Of a DNA stretch of 36,374 nucleotides, positions 15,065 through 24,500 are shown piece after piece. Every line of letters starts with the position of its first letter. Within the stretch, counting starts at the first letter, position 1. The position numbers were made by a program, and so were the translations under genes. The notes under the pieces were generated by a model. The model made no database searches. It saw only the letters and a list, made by a program, of their open reading frames with translations, and had not been told where the DNA came from. Source of the DNA: Caulobacter sp. D5 (GTDB lineage Bacteria > Pseudomonadota > Alphaproteobacteria > Caulobacterales > Caulobacteraceae); contig NZ_QHJY01000116.1 in the NCBI RefSeq assembly GCF_003185805.1, forward strand, positions 1 through 36,374, written 5' to 3'.

Positions 15065-15302
15065 TTGCCCGTCGGCGAGACCGGGGGTGCAAGCGGAGGC
15101 GCCGGCTTCGCGGGGACCCGGCTGCAGGACCCGAAGGGGCCGAAGCTGGGCGGAAGCCGGTCCGCAGCGCGCCCGGGGCGGAGCCCCAAGCCCGCGACCG
15201 CGGCAGCGGGCGTCAGCAAGACTTGAGCATGGGCGTCCTGTTCCTGGTGAAGGTCCGCGGGCTTTTCCCGCGCTGAGGTCCAACCAGGGTCGAACGGTGG
15301 CC

Positions 15303-16961
15303 CTAGTTGTTAAGGGCAGCGGCGCCGCCGGCTGTAGGAGGCGTCGTTGCGCTCGCGAGGTCGGCCCTGTCTCTCACCCGCTGATAGGCAGCCTTCATGA
15401 TCGACGACTGCGTCGAGGCCAGGCCTGCGAGCGCATAGGCGTTCGCCAGGGTCTCGAACCTCTCGCGGTATCTCGACGCCTTGTAGGGGCTCGTAATGTC
15501 ATTGAGCATTTCGGCGGTCACGTACCCGTGCTGGATATAGAGCTGGCGCAGATGGTCGATCAGTTCCGCGTCAGTGGCTCGCCGCACCTCAGGCTTGGCG
15601 ACAGCAGGACCAAGAGCGGCAGTGACCCTCGCGCCAGTACGTCGCCGCTCCCGCGCGCCCGATGGTAGTCCGCTGGCCTCGTACGCTTTCGTCAGCGACC
15701 CAAACCGCCAGCGGTAGTAGCGCGCCGGATAAGGCCCCTCGGCGTTGATCAGCCTGGCGCTTATCGCGCCGTGCCTGTCCCAGATCGCTCGAAGGCCGTC
15801 CATAAGTTCGGAGACGGGGTGATCGACTGGCCGCTGCCTGGCGTATGGCTTGTAATCCTCGAACCCGACGAGGCGGAAGGCGGCCCGAAGGGTCTTGAAG
15901 CGACGGATGTAGCTGTGCGCGGACGCGCAGCTTGGATCCTGATCGATGATCTTCGTCGACAGCGTGCCGTGCATCGCGAACAATCGGGCCAGGTCGGCCA
16001 GAAGCTTCTCGGTTGTGACGTGGCCTTTGCGGGTGGCGGCCATGTGGCCCTGCGCTCGCCAGAACAGGTCCTCGGGGATCAGGGGGTCCATGATCTTGGT
16101 CACCACCCAACGATCTTCAGGCAACCGCACGACGTTGCCCAGGTTCGAAGCCGTTTTGCCGAAGACGTACTCGCCGATGTAGAGGCGATTGCTCAGGATT
16201 GTCTGGATCGCGAGCGGCTTGAACAGCGTCCCGGCTCGGCGTTTGCCGCTCCCATTCAGGCGGCGGGCTATGGCTTGAAAGGAAAGCTTGTCGTCGACGT
16301 AGAGTTTGAAAATGCGCCTGACCAGCGCGATCTCCGAGGGCGGGCCTGGCACGAGGATGGTTCGGTCGGTGTTGACCCGCTTGTGTTGACCACGCTTGAG
16401 GAGACCGCGCTGGCGACCATCCTCGTCGATCAGCATCCGTCTCAAACCTAAGGGCGCGAAGCCTCCTTGCTTGAAGCCAAGCGAGGCTTGCAGGCGCTGC
16501 GCGCGAGCAACTTTCGCTGATAGCTCCCGGCTATATTCGGCCGCCATGACACGTTTCATGTGCTTCATGATGGAAGACATGGGCGAGCCGTCGTTTTCAA
16601 AGGGCTCGGCGCAGTAGCGGACGGGTATCCCGGCCTGTCGGCAGATGAACTCGTAGTGGGCCGATTGGTCCACGTCCTGGAAGCGCCCCCATCGGCTCAC
16701 GTCGAGCACGAGGATTTCGCGGAACCGTGGCCTCCCCTGGAGGACCTCGGCCAGCAAACGCTTCAGCCCCTTGCGGCCGTTCAGGCTCAAGCCGCTCTTG
16801 CCGGGGTCGATGAAGGTCTCGACGATGGCGTAGCCGCGCAGCGCGGCATAGGCCGCGATGGCCACGCGCTGGTTTTCAAGCGAGTAGCGCTGATGCTCAG
16901 TGGACATCCGAAGGTACTGAGCCGCAGGAACAACCTTCTCACACACGATCTCGTTCGGCAT
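15303..16961 (-). CDS. Large serine recombinase with three C-terminal helical repeats
   Basis: This 552-residue recombinase has start 16961 chosen for its GGGGAGGAG ribosome site 6 nt upstream. The resolvase-type catalytic domain (about 12-160) has nucleophile Ser20 in YLRMSTEHQ, followed by DVSRWGRFQDVDQSAHYEF. A 'recombinase' domain follows (about 170-310: GGFAPLGLRRMLIDE, then FKPLAIQTILSNRLYIGEYV). The C-terminus carries three units of about 50 residues (roughly 318-369, 384-431 and 466-516). Each has a shared pattern ending in Y-x-x-R-F-x-(S/T)-L-x-x-A-(Y/F)-x-L/A-x-G. Such units resemble homing-endonuclease-associated DNA-binding repeats. It is paralogous to the recombinase at 19266-20843. 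Its DNA target is unknown; the tyrosine integrase is the better candidate for tRNA integration. Confidence 0.9.
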   Translation of the reverse strand: MPNEIVCEKVVPAAQYLRMSTEHQRYSLENQRVAIAAYAALRGYAIVETFIDPGKSGLSLNGRKGLKRLLAEVLQGRPRFREILVLDVSRWGRFQDVDQSAHYEFICRQAGIPVRYCAEPFENDGSPMSSIMKHMKRVMAAEYSRELSAKVARAQRLQASLGFKQGGFAPLGLRRMLIDEDGRQRGLLKRGQHKRVNTDRTILVPGPPSEIALVRRIFKLYVDDKLSFQAIARRLNGSGKRRAGTLFKPLAIQTILSNRLYIGEYVFGKTASNLGNVVRLPEDRWVVTKIMDPLIPEDLFWRAQGHMAATRKGHVTTEKLLADLARLFAMHGTLSTKIIDQDPSCASAHSYIRRFKTLRAAFRLVGFEDYKPYARQRPVDHPVSELMDGLRAIWDRHGAISARLINAEGPYPARYYRWRFGSLTKAYEASGLPSGARERRRTGARVTAALGPAVAKPEVRRATDAELIDHLRQLYIQHGYVTAEMLNDITSPYKASRYRERFETLANAYALAGLASTQSSIMKAAYQRVRDRADLASATTPPTAGGAAALNN

Positions 16962-17076
16962 GACCGACTCCTCCCCGGGGCTCACGCTGCCCCTTTTCAG
17001 CTGGCGCCCATCCCGCAGCTCAGATCGGAAGACCGTCCTCCTGGCGGAGGTCACGGATCCGGGCGTCGTACAGTCT

Positions 17077-17376
17077 CTAGTGCCGGCGCGACCTGAAGGC
17101 CGCGTCGAGCAAGGGCCCGGACCGGATCTCGACGTCCCCCCCCGCGGCGTCGCCGACCCGATGCGCGCTGCACACCAGCGCGGTGCGGACTGGCTCGCTA
17201 TCGTCCTCGAGTGTTGCGTAGAGGAACAGGGCGCGCCCAGGGCCGCCGCCCAGCGCGGCGAAGTAGGCGTGGGCGGCTGCGTTGAAGATGGGCACGCTGG
17301 CCGACCACGGCGCGGTGAAGCTGGCGAGGACCACCGACTCCTGGCCGGTCTGCTCGACGATGTCGTAGGCGAACAT
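17077..17376 (-). CDS. Small hypothetical protein, 99 residues
   Basis: Starts at the ATG at 17376 with GGAG 5 nt upstream; longer in-frame starts add only low-complexity Arg/Ser/Gly sequence. It reads MFAYDIVEQTGQESVVLASF, then FNAAAHAYFAALGG and ALFLYATLEDDSEPVRTALV. This alternating strand/helix composition suggests a compact cytoplasmic alpha/beta protein. No family is recognised. It lies between the RepB-like gene (100 bp upstream) and the second serine recombinase (115 bp downstream), all on the minus strand, so it may belong to the same transcript. Confidence 0.6.
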   Translation of the reverse strand: MFAYDIVEQTGQESVVLASFTAPWSASVPIFNAAAHAYFAALGGGPGRALFLYATLEDDSEPVRTALVCSAHRVGDAAGGDVEIRSGPLLDAAFRSRRH

Positions 17377-17476
17377 GGGGGCTCCGATCAAACTCCCATA
17401 GACGCGCGAGCCGCCCCCCGCCCCGGTCGGCATTCCCGCCCGACCGGCCAATCGCCGCATCCCGGCCGCACGCGGG

Positions 17477-18382
17477 TCAGGGCGGCTCGGCCGGACCGCC
17501 GACCGACTGGTCGAGCGAGGCGGCCGCGATGATGGCCCTGAACTCATCCAGGATTTCCGGATGGCGGCCGCGCATGTAGCGCTCGATCTCGGAGTTTCCG
17601 ACGAGGCGCGAGAGATAGCCCGAGGCGATGACGAGGTGCAGGACGTCGTCGCCGTAGGAGACTTCCAGCGCCTTGAAGTCCTTGGTCAAGGACTCCATCT
17701 CGCGCTCCATCCGCGCCATCTGGTCGGCGGTCATGCCCGCGACCTTCTTGGGCTTGCTGGCGTTGGCCAGGTCGGACTGGCGGGTGGCGGCCAGGAGCGC
17801 CTTGGCGTAGGCGGAGGTGAAGTTGCCGGCCGAGATCATCAGCTCGGCCACCTCGATCTGGCGCAGCGGCTTCATCTTGCGCAGGGCGTCGAAGGCGACG
17901 GGATTGACCGCGCGGTCCTTCAGCAGCTCGACGACTTCGGGGGCGACGCCGTCCAGCAGGCTTCGGCGGCGCTTGATGGCCTTGACGTCGACATCCAGGG
18001 CCCGGGCCAGCTTCTCCTCGGGCACGCCGCGCTCCAGGGCCCGCACGATCATGAAGTGCTCCTGGATGGTGGCCAGGCGGTTGACCCGCTTGTTGTAGGT
18101 GAATGCCTCGTCATCGTCGGCCACCAGGCAGCGGGTCTCCCCCTGACCCAGGGTCTTGAGGATGGCCAGGCGCACATGGCCGTCCAGCAGCATGAAGGCG
18201 CCTTGGCCGGGCGAGCGGACCACCACCAGCGGCTCGATCACGCCGACCTCGGCGACCGACTGGGCGATGCGGCGGTACTTCAGCGAGGCCACCACCTTGT
18301 CGGGGAGTTTGCGCATTGGGAGGATCTCGTCCAGGCGCAGCACCACCATCCGCCGCTCGAAGGCGGCCTTGACCGGCCCCAT
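17477..18382 (-). CDS. ParB-like protein with RepB C-terminal domain
   Basis: This 301-residue protein has a ParB/Srx-type N-terminal domain (about 10-100: VAEVGVIEPLVVVR, then the LLDGHVRLAIL box at 65-75). A helix-turn-helix region follows (about 105-150, ERGVPEEKLARALDVDVKAI), then a RepB-plasmid-partition C-terminal region (VNPVAFDALRKMKPLRQIEV and later FKALEVSYGDDVLHLVIASG). The ParB box Gly68-His69-x-Arg71 differs from canonical GERR. It begins 2 bp after the preceding ParB-like gene ends, so the two are translationally linked. Real plasmid RepB works with RepA/ParA, but no ParA ATPase is present here. A role as a DNA-clamping regulator or recombination accessory is inferred. Confidence 0.88.
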   Translation of the reverse strand: MGPVKAAFERRMVVLRLDEILPMRKLPDKVVASLKYRRIAQSVAEVGVIEPLVVVRSPGQGAFMLLDGHVRLAILKTLGQGETRCLVADDDEAFTYNKRVNRLATIQEHFMIVRALERGVPEEKLARALDVDVKAIKRRRSLLDGVAPEVVELLKDRAVNPVAFDALRKMKPLRQIEVAELMISAGNFTSAYAKALLAATRQSDLANASKPKKVAGMTADQMARMEREMESLTKDFKALEVSYGDDVLHLVIASGYLSRLVGNSEIERYMRGRHPEILDEFRAIIAAASLDQSVGGPAEPP

Positions 18383-18384
18383 GC

Positions 18385-19269
18385 TCAGGCCTCCGCCACG
18401 CCGAGACGCTCGGCCAGGGGCTTGGGCAGGGTGTGCATGGCCTCGGCGCGCAGCAGGGTGACGAAGTTCTCGTCGTCGAGCAGCCGGCGCAGGCCGTTGA
18501 CGACGAACAACAGCCGGCTCTGGGCCAGGGAGGCCTTCTTGATCATCAGCTTCTGGCGGTCGGTCTCCTTGCGGTAGGCCCGCACCAGGGAGTCGGCGGT
18601 AACCCGCAGGCGCGAGGTCGCGCTGGGTCCTCGCGAGCCGCTGTGGCCGGCCTTGCCGCTGGTGCGGCGCTGCTCGATGATCCGGCGGATGGCGATCATC
18701 TGGTTGCCCGGCAGGGCCTTCTGCTCATAGGCGTCGGCCAGGGCGCCCTGAAGCTCGTGGTCGCCGGCCTTGGCGATCTCCATGGCGATGGTGTGGGGGA
18801 TGACGCCCCGCTCGACCGCGTTGATCAGCCGGTCCTCGCCGTTCTCCAGCAGGAAGCAGATCGCCCAGATGTATTCGGGGCTGAAGTCGGTCTTGCGGGC
18901 GATCTCGGAGACCGAATAGCCGCGGTCCTTGAGCGCGCCGATCTCGCGCACAAGCTCCAGTGGCGTGCGCTGGCGGCGGGCGAGGTTCTCCACCAGGCTC
19001 ATCACGTAGCAGTCCTCGACCGAGGCCTCCATGACCACCGCCGGGATCTCGTCCTGGCCCAGGGCGATGAAGGCCTCCATCCGGCCCTGGCCGCAGATCA
19101 AGTCGTAGCCGCCGTCCTCGCGCGGACTGACGGTGATCGGCTTCTTGAGGCCGAGGTTGGCGATGCTGGTGACCAGCTCCTGGAAGATCCTGCGGTTACG
19201 CGAGCGCGGGTTGAGGACGGTGATGCTGGAGATCGCGATGGACCGGATGGTCTCGGAAGGGTTGGTCAT
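18385..19269 (-). CDS. ParB N-terminal domain protein
   Basis: This 294-residue protein starts MTNPSETIRSIAISSITVLN, with the ParB-specific strand PRSRNRRIFQELVTSIANLG (about 21-40). The nucleotide-binding box ICGQGRMEAFIALG is at about 58-71, and a second box, SLVENLARRQRTPLELVREI, at about 91-110. A helix-turn-helix follows (GYSVSEIARKTDFSPEYIWA, about 115-135). These are the elements of CTP-dependent ParB clamps. The C-terminal half is basic and not a normal ParB dimerisation domain. Its ATG overlaps the recombinase stop by 4 bp, so recombinase, ParB-like and RepB-like genes form one tight operon. There is no ParA and no obvious parS in view. Confidence 0.9.
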   Translation of the reverse strand: MTNPSETIRSIAISSITVLNPRSRNRRIFQELVTSIANLGLKKPITVSPREDGGYDLICGQGRMEAFIALGQDEIPAVVMEASVEDCYVMSLVENLARRQRTPLELVREIGALKDRGYSVSEIARKTDFSPEYIWAICFLLENGEDRLINAVERGVIPHTIAMEIAKAGDHELQGALADAYEQKALPGNQMIAIRRIIEQRRTSGKAGHSGSRGPSATSRLRVTADSLVRAYRKETDRQKLMIKKASLAQSRLLFVVNGLRRLLDDENFVTLLRAEAMHTLPKPLAERLGVAEA

Positions 19270-20843
19270 GCCGCCAGCCTCAGGTCGGTGCGGCGGGTCA
19301 GGTCCAGGAAGCCGTCCAGGCTGTCATGGCGATAGGCGTCGAGGAACACCCCGTTGTCCTCGCCCAGGCGCAGCCGCGCCGCGTTGCCCATGTCGATCCA
19401 GGGCAGGAGGTAGTAGTCGCCCACGGCCTCGTTGCCGGGGGCCATGCGGGCGGCGATGGTGATGTCGGGGCGAAGGCCCGTGTCGAGCCGGATCTTCCAG
19501 CGGTTGCGCCCTTCAAGCGAGGCGCAGCGCACGATCGACAGGGAGGCGGTGAACTCCTCGTTGATGGTCAGGAGGTCGGTGGCCGGATCGACGCGGACCT
19601 TGGCGCCCAGGGCCCGGATGCCGGCGACCGTCTGCTCGACCACGCGCGGGTGCAGGGCGCGCAGGGCCCGGTTGGTCTCCAGGTAGCGGTAGTCGCGGTC
19701 GGTGGCGTAGCCGACCAGCTGATAGGCGCGCACCAGGCTGCCAAAGCGGCTGCGGTAGGTAGCGCTGGACGGCATGTCCTCGACCTCGTCGATGATCAGG
19801 CCCGAGAGGCACCCGCGCTCGCCCAGCAGCATCGTCAGCCGCTCTAGCAGTTCGGTGTCGGTGAAACGGCGACTGCGCTCCTCGATGATACGCTGGGCGG
19901 CGATGAAGAAGTCGGGATCGACGATGCCTTCGAAGGCGCCGTCGGACCGCACCCACTGGTCCGGCTCGTTGACCACGCGCTTCTTCTTCAGCTTGAAGGA
20001 GACGCGGTTGTAGACGTTGTTGCCGACGTACTTCTCGTTGGTCAGCACCTGGTGGACGGTGCCGCGCGTCCAGGGACGCTCCAGGTCGGTGAGCACGCCC
20101 TCGCCGTTCAGCAGGATGGCGATCTCGCGCTCGGAGCGCCGGTGGAGCACGAACTGCCGGTAAATCCGGTTGACCACCTCGACCTCTTCGGCCGGGCCGG
20201 GGGTCAGCACCACCCGGTCGGTCTGCAGGCTCTTGTGTTCGCCGCGCGACAACAGCGCCTTGGGCTGGCGGTGCTCGTCGACCAGCAGGCGGCGCAGGCC
20301 AAAGCCGGCCGGGCCACCCTGGCGGAAGCCGAGGTTGATCAGCCGGCACTGGCCGATGAAGACCTTGGCCGACAGCTCGCGGCAGTATTCGCCGGCCATG
20401 GCGCGCTTCATGCTCTTGATGATCGTGGCGCTGAGGCTGCCGTCGTTCTCGAACTGCTCGGCGCAGTAGTGGACGACGATGCCGGCCTCGCGGCACTGGA
20501 ACTCGTAGTAGGCGCTTTCGTCGGCGTCCTGGAAGCGGCCCCAGCGACTGACGTCGTAGACCAGGATCGCCTCGAAATCGGCCCGGCCGCCGCGAACATC
20601 GGCGATCAGTTGCTTGAGCGCGTCACGGCCCTCGAGCTTGAGGCCGCTCTTGCCCTCGTCGGCGTAGGTGCGGACGATCTCGAAGCCGCGGCGGGCGGCG
20701 TACTGGTCGATGATCTCGGCCTGGTTCTCGGTGGAATACTTCTGGTGGTCCGTGCTCATGCGCACGTAGCGGGCGGCGCGCACGGCCACGCCGCGGAAAT
20801 CCGCGTTCGTTTCGATATCCATCAGGGGAAACACCCGCCTCAC
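19266..20843 (-). CDS. Large serine recombinase, first gene of the ParB/RepB operon
   Basis: This recombinase has 525 residues from a GTG at 20843, or 518 from the ATG at 20822; neither start has a strong ribosome site. Numbered from the ATG, the catalytic Ser23 is in YVRMSTDHQKYSTENQ. DVSRWGRFQDADESAYYEF and the EFENDGS-like segment QFENDGSLSATIIKSMKRAM follow. A 'recombinase' DNA-binding domain follows (FGLRRLLVDEH, later LTNEKYVGNNVYNR). The C-terminal part has one copy of the helical repeat found three times in the recombinase at 15303 (MPSSATYRSRFGSLVRAYQL). The last 120 residues form a distinct beta-rich region. Overlapping translation with the ParB-like gene implies a joint function. 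Target site is unknown. Confidence 0.9.
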   Translation of the reverse strand: MRRVFPLMDIETNADFRGVAVRAARYVRMSTDHQKYSTENQAEIIDQYAARRGFEIVRTYADEGKSGLKLEGRDALKQLIADVRGGRADFEAILVYDVSRWGRFQDADESAYYEFQCREAGIVVHYCAEQFENDGSLSATIIKSMKRAMAGEYCRELSAKVFIGQCRLINLGFRQGGPAGFGLRRLLVDEHRQPKALLSRGEHKSLQTDRVVLTPGPAEEVEVVNRIYRQFVLHRRSEREIAILLNGEGVLTDLERPWTRGTVHQVLTNEKYVGNNVYNRVSFKLKKKRVVNEPDQWVRSDGAFEGIVDPDFFIAAQRIIEERSRRFTDTELLERLTMLLGERGCLSGLIIDEVEDMPSSATYRSRFGSLVRAYQLVGYATDRDYRYLETNRALRALHPRVVEQTVAGIRALGAKVRVDPATDLLTINEEFTASLSIVRCASLEGRNRWKIRLDTGLRPDITIAARMAPGNEAVGDYYLLPWIDMGNAARLRLGEDNGVFLDAYRHDSLDGFLDLTRRTDLRLAA

Positions 20844-20860
20844 ACGTCTTCAGGAGCCTT

Positions 20861-20876
20861 GGAGCCGTTCGGCTCC
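20861..20876. promoter_or_regulatory. Palindrome between divergent recombinase and HTH-like genes
   Basis: GGAGCCG-TT-CGGCTCC has perfect 7-bp arms. It lies in the 62-bp space between the recombinase operon (minus, start 20843) and the small HTH-like gene (plus, start 20906). A further GGAGCC half-site abuts it at 20853-20858. The position suits a shared operator, perhaps bound by the HTH-like protein or one of the ParB-like proteins. The binder is not known. Confidence 0.5.
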
Positions 20877-20905
20877 GTCCAAACCCTAGGTCGGATGGTG
20901 TGGGT

Positions 20906-21289
20906 ATGTCGCGTTCGCAGAAGGACCGAAAACTTCGGTCAAATACGGAAAAGCCTTTCCCCGAGACCAGCACCGAGGGCTTCGATTTCACCACCGCGAT
21001 CGCCCAGGCGCTGCGCCGCCAGTACGGCCACAGCCCGGCGGCCGTGAAGACCGTCGTGCGCCTGACCCGGACCAATCCGCGGGCGGTGCGCAACTGGTTC
21101 GCGGCCAACAACGGCCCCAACGGCGAGAACCTCGTCGAGCTCGTGCGCCATTCCGAAGAGGTGTTGGAGACGGTCCTGCAGTTGGCCGGCCGTCACGACC
21201 TCGTCACCGCCCGCAAACTGGCCGGCGCGCGCGAGAAACTGCGCGAGATGCTCGAGATGATCGACGAGCTGCAGTCGAGCCAGACCTGA
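20906..21289 (+). CDS. Small HTH-like DNA-binding protein, 127 residues
   Basis: The ATG at 20906 gives MSRSQKDRKLRSNTEKPF. A GTG two codons earlier is also possible. The centre (about 28-75: FTTAIAQALRRQYGHSPAAV, TRTNPRAVRNWFAANNGPNG, ENLVELVRHSEEVLETVLQL) has the spacing of a helix-turn-helix in which ...PRAVRNWF would be the recognition helix. Arg/Asn residues are suitably placed. The C-terminus is a charged helix (RKLAGAREKLREMLEMIDEL), possibly for dimerisation. It is divergent from the recombinase-ParB-RepB operon with a palindrome in between, so it is probably that operon's regulator. The family is not firmly identified. Confidence 0.72.
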   Translation: MSRSQKDRKLRSNTEKPFPETSTEGFDFTTAIAQALRRQYGHSPAAVKTVVRLTRTNPRAVRNWFAANNGPNGENLVELVRHSEEVLETVLQLAGRHDLVTARKLAGAREKLREMLEMIDELQSSQT

Positions 21290-21579
21290 AGCCAACGTCC
21301 GCGCCTTCGCACGATCTGGCGTACAATGGCGCGGAACCTTCACAACGCGCGACCACTAACCGGGTCGTCGCCTCTGCCTGACGGGGCCGACCACAGAACA
21401 CCATTGGTCGCAGCGCGATACCGACCGTTCACCAATGCCCTGTACGCGATTTCGCGCCTCTGACCTCGGTTTGAGGGGCATGTCAGACGGCTTCGCAAGC
21501 GCGAGGTAAAGGCCAGGAATCGACTAGCCAAATCCTCAACTCATCGATCAAATAGCGCGCAACGTAGGGGCGACCTCAA
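21290..21579. other. Intergenic region upstream of the defence block
   Basis: This 290-bp stretch holds no reading frame with gene-like composition on either strand. Base composition falls through it, from GC-rich element backbone on the left to the lower-GC defence genes on the right. The cargo boundary is therefore probably here. The helicase promoter should also lie here, but no convincing -35/-10 pair was found. Confidence 0.5.
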
Positions 21580-24500
21580 GTGATCATCCGTTGTGGCGAC
21601 TATGAGCTGACAAAGCCTATATTGCGCGGTGACAAGGCGGGCCTGCGTGCTTCCCTTTGGGAAGCCACGGATGGCGGACTTTTCCTTTTTGCGCGCACTT
21701 GGCCTCGAACAGGCGCGTTGCGAGATCTTGCTGGCCTCTGGAACCTCGAAACGCGGACCCTGCTGCGGCTGAATGGGTATCCGCGAAGCGAAGAACATTT
21801 TGTTCGCCTGCGAGATTTAGGGGTCGATGAGGAGCGGTACTATGTCGTCCTCGATGCAGGGGATCGTTTCCCGCTCTCGGTCTTGGCCTTAGATTCCCGA
21901 AGATCTGGTTCCATCAGAGCGTTGCGCACACCGGCTGGGCGACGGAACCTGTGGCGAGGTGTTCGGACCATTGCTACGGGCCTTGGTATTCTACACGCCG
22001 AAGGCACGCTTCATCGCGCGCTCGGTCCGGACTCCATCTTCGCGGATGATCGCAGCGAGGGTGACTTTCGGCTCAGTGGCTTCGAGTGGAGTCTGCGGGT
22101 AGCGGCGCCAGCGGCGGGCGCCGGTACCGCTACAGGCCAAACAAAGCGCCTAAGAGCACCAGAGCTCGATAGAACTGATGGTGGCTATGGATTCGCCACC
22201 GACTGGTTCGACCTTGGAATCCTGGTAGCGGAACTGCTCGGCTTTGATGTTTCGCGGAAAGGACGGCGGCCGCTAGATCGTCTGCGGACCCAGATCGAAA
22301 CCTCCAACCATCTCAACGCCAAAGAGCGGTTTGTGCTGATGGGCCTGCTGGAACCGACGCCAGAGCTCAGGCTAGCACAGACGTCAGAGGTTTTACCGCG
22401 CCTGGCGGATGCGTCCGCAGCAGTAAGCCACCGCAGCAGCCAGCCCGACAAACCGCTGATCATTGGCTTTGCGCTTGGCGCCAGCTCCGGCGTGTCGCGC
22501 GCGATCAACGAGATTACCCAGGGCCGTGAGGCAATCCGTCTGGACGATGTTCCCGCCCAACTTGCCTTTATCGAGCAGGATCTCAAAGCGGCTACCCATG
22601 TCAGCATCCGCGCTCATGACGGCTTGCGGTACGTAGTGAATGGCGCGCGTATCCAATACAGCGTCCAGCAGTGGCGCCGGCCCGAACCAACATGGGATGT
22701 TGGGTTCTGCACGAAGGTGGAGCTCGCGCCGCCAGAATCTCTCGATCAGCTTGTGCCCTTGGACGGGCGCCACATCGAGCCAAGAGCGGCGCCAGAGCTT
22801 GCGCGCACTTTGCTTAAGGCCCGTCAGCGCGCTGCCGCATGGGATGTCGTGCTGCCGCCGGACACCCGGGTCGAGGCCCTTTCGGAGCAGCAGCGGCGAA
22901 TCCTCGATTTCTTCGTTCTGACCAATCAGCTGGACGCCTTGCTGAGCGCTGCTCGGATTTGGCCGGTGAAGGTCGTAGACGTTTACGAGCGCAATGACGG
23001 CTTTGAGATCGAAGTCACACCCGCTCCGGAAGAAGCGCGCGATTCGCTCGCGATCAGTCTCAAACTCTCCCAGACCGCGACACAGATGCGTGACGGACTG
23101 TTCAGTCTCAAGCCGTCCGGCGACGAACTTAAGTTTGAAATCGACGAAGAGGGCCTGCTCGTCCGAAGAGAAGGCCCGCGTCGCGCGGCCTGGCGCTACG
23201 AACGTGCCTATCATCACTCTGCTGGCGACCGCTATGTCTTCTGGACGGATGAAGTGGCCGCCCGCCCGCCGTTGCACGGCGCCAAAGCTTATGTGATGCC
23301 AGCGGGCCTCGGCGGCACTGTGGCCCAGCTCAAGCGCCGTCAACGGGCCATCGAAAACATGCGACAGCATGCCGGCCTTCTATCAGCCATCGCTGACCCC
23401 GATGCGTCACGCCGCGACACATCCGACAAGCCGCGCCAGAGCGAAATACTGGAGGGATTGGACTCGTCCAAACGGCAAGCCCTCGACGCGATCTGGGGGA
23501 CCCAGCCCCTCTTCACACTTCAAGGGCCGCCCGGAACCGGCAAAACACGATTGCTTGAAACGGGCATCGTGACGCTGCTGGAAGAAGACCCGACGCGACA
23601 GATTCTGGTCACGGCGCAGTCCCATGAAGCAGTGAAGAACGTTGAGCGTAAACTTCTTAAGCGGCTTGCCGAGCAAACCAATCCCTCAGAGCGGCTGATC
23701 ATTCGGCTCGACGACGACAAGGACGACCAGCACGTCACCAAGGTTGCGACTGACTTGCGGGCGTCACTTGCGAAAAGCGACTTAGCTAACAAGCTGCCGG
23801 ATGGCCTGAGAAGACGCCTAGTGGCAGAGGCGGGCCTGGATGTCACGACCCGGGAAGCGCGCAGCTTCGAAGTCCTCGTGCGGGATTCGGCGAATATAGT
23901 TTTGGCCACCTCCAACTCCGGCGACCTCGCCCGAATGGAGGGCAATCGCACCCGGTTCGACTGGTCGATTGTAGAGGAAGCTGGCAAGGCCCACGGCTTC
24001 GACCTAGCTCTAGCTCTGCAGAGCAGCCCGCGCGTGGTGCTCATCGGCGACCAAGCACAACTACCGCCCTTCAACTACGAGGCGCTCTACGCGCTTTTCA
24101 ATGAGCCCGATCGCATCTTGGAGGCAATCAAGCTCGGTGGGGGCTTTGCTCCAAGCTTGGTCGACCGCACCTTTAGCGTTTTAACCGAGGACGATCGGCA
24201 GCGGTTTAAGCAAGACGCGCCTTTGTGGCGCGACATGGTGCTGTTCTTCGGAGATTTGTTTAGCCGCTGCCTGCTCAGTGAGCGACGCAACGTCAAGATG
24301 GCGTATCGGCTAAATGAGCAGCACAGAATGCACCCCGTGATCTGCGAGCTCGTGTCTGACGGATTCTACAAAGGCGATCTCGAAACACACGAGGACGCCC
24401 GCGCCCGTTTTGCCAAGGAACCCGTCCCGTTTACGCTGCGGGAGAATAGTTGGCTTCCCGACGAGCCTATCGTCTTCGTAGACCTTCCCTGGGTCCAAGA

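Noticed and set aside
17477-19269. Plasmid replication/partition repABC locus
   Set aside because: No RepA/ParA ATPase or RepC initiator is adjacent; both genes are coupled to a recombinase instead.
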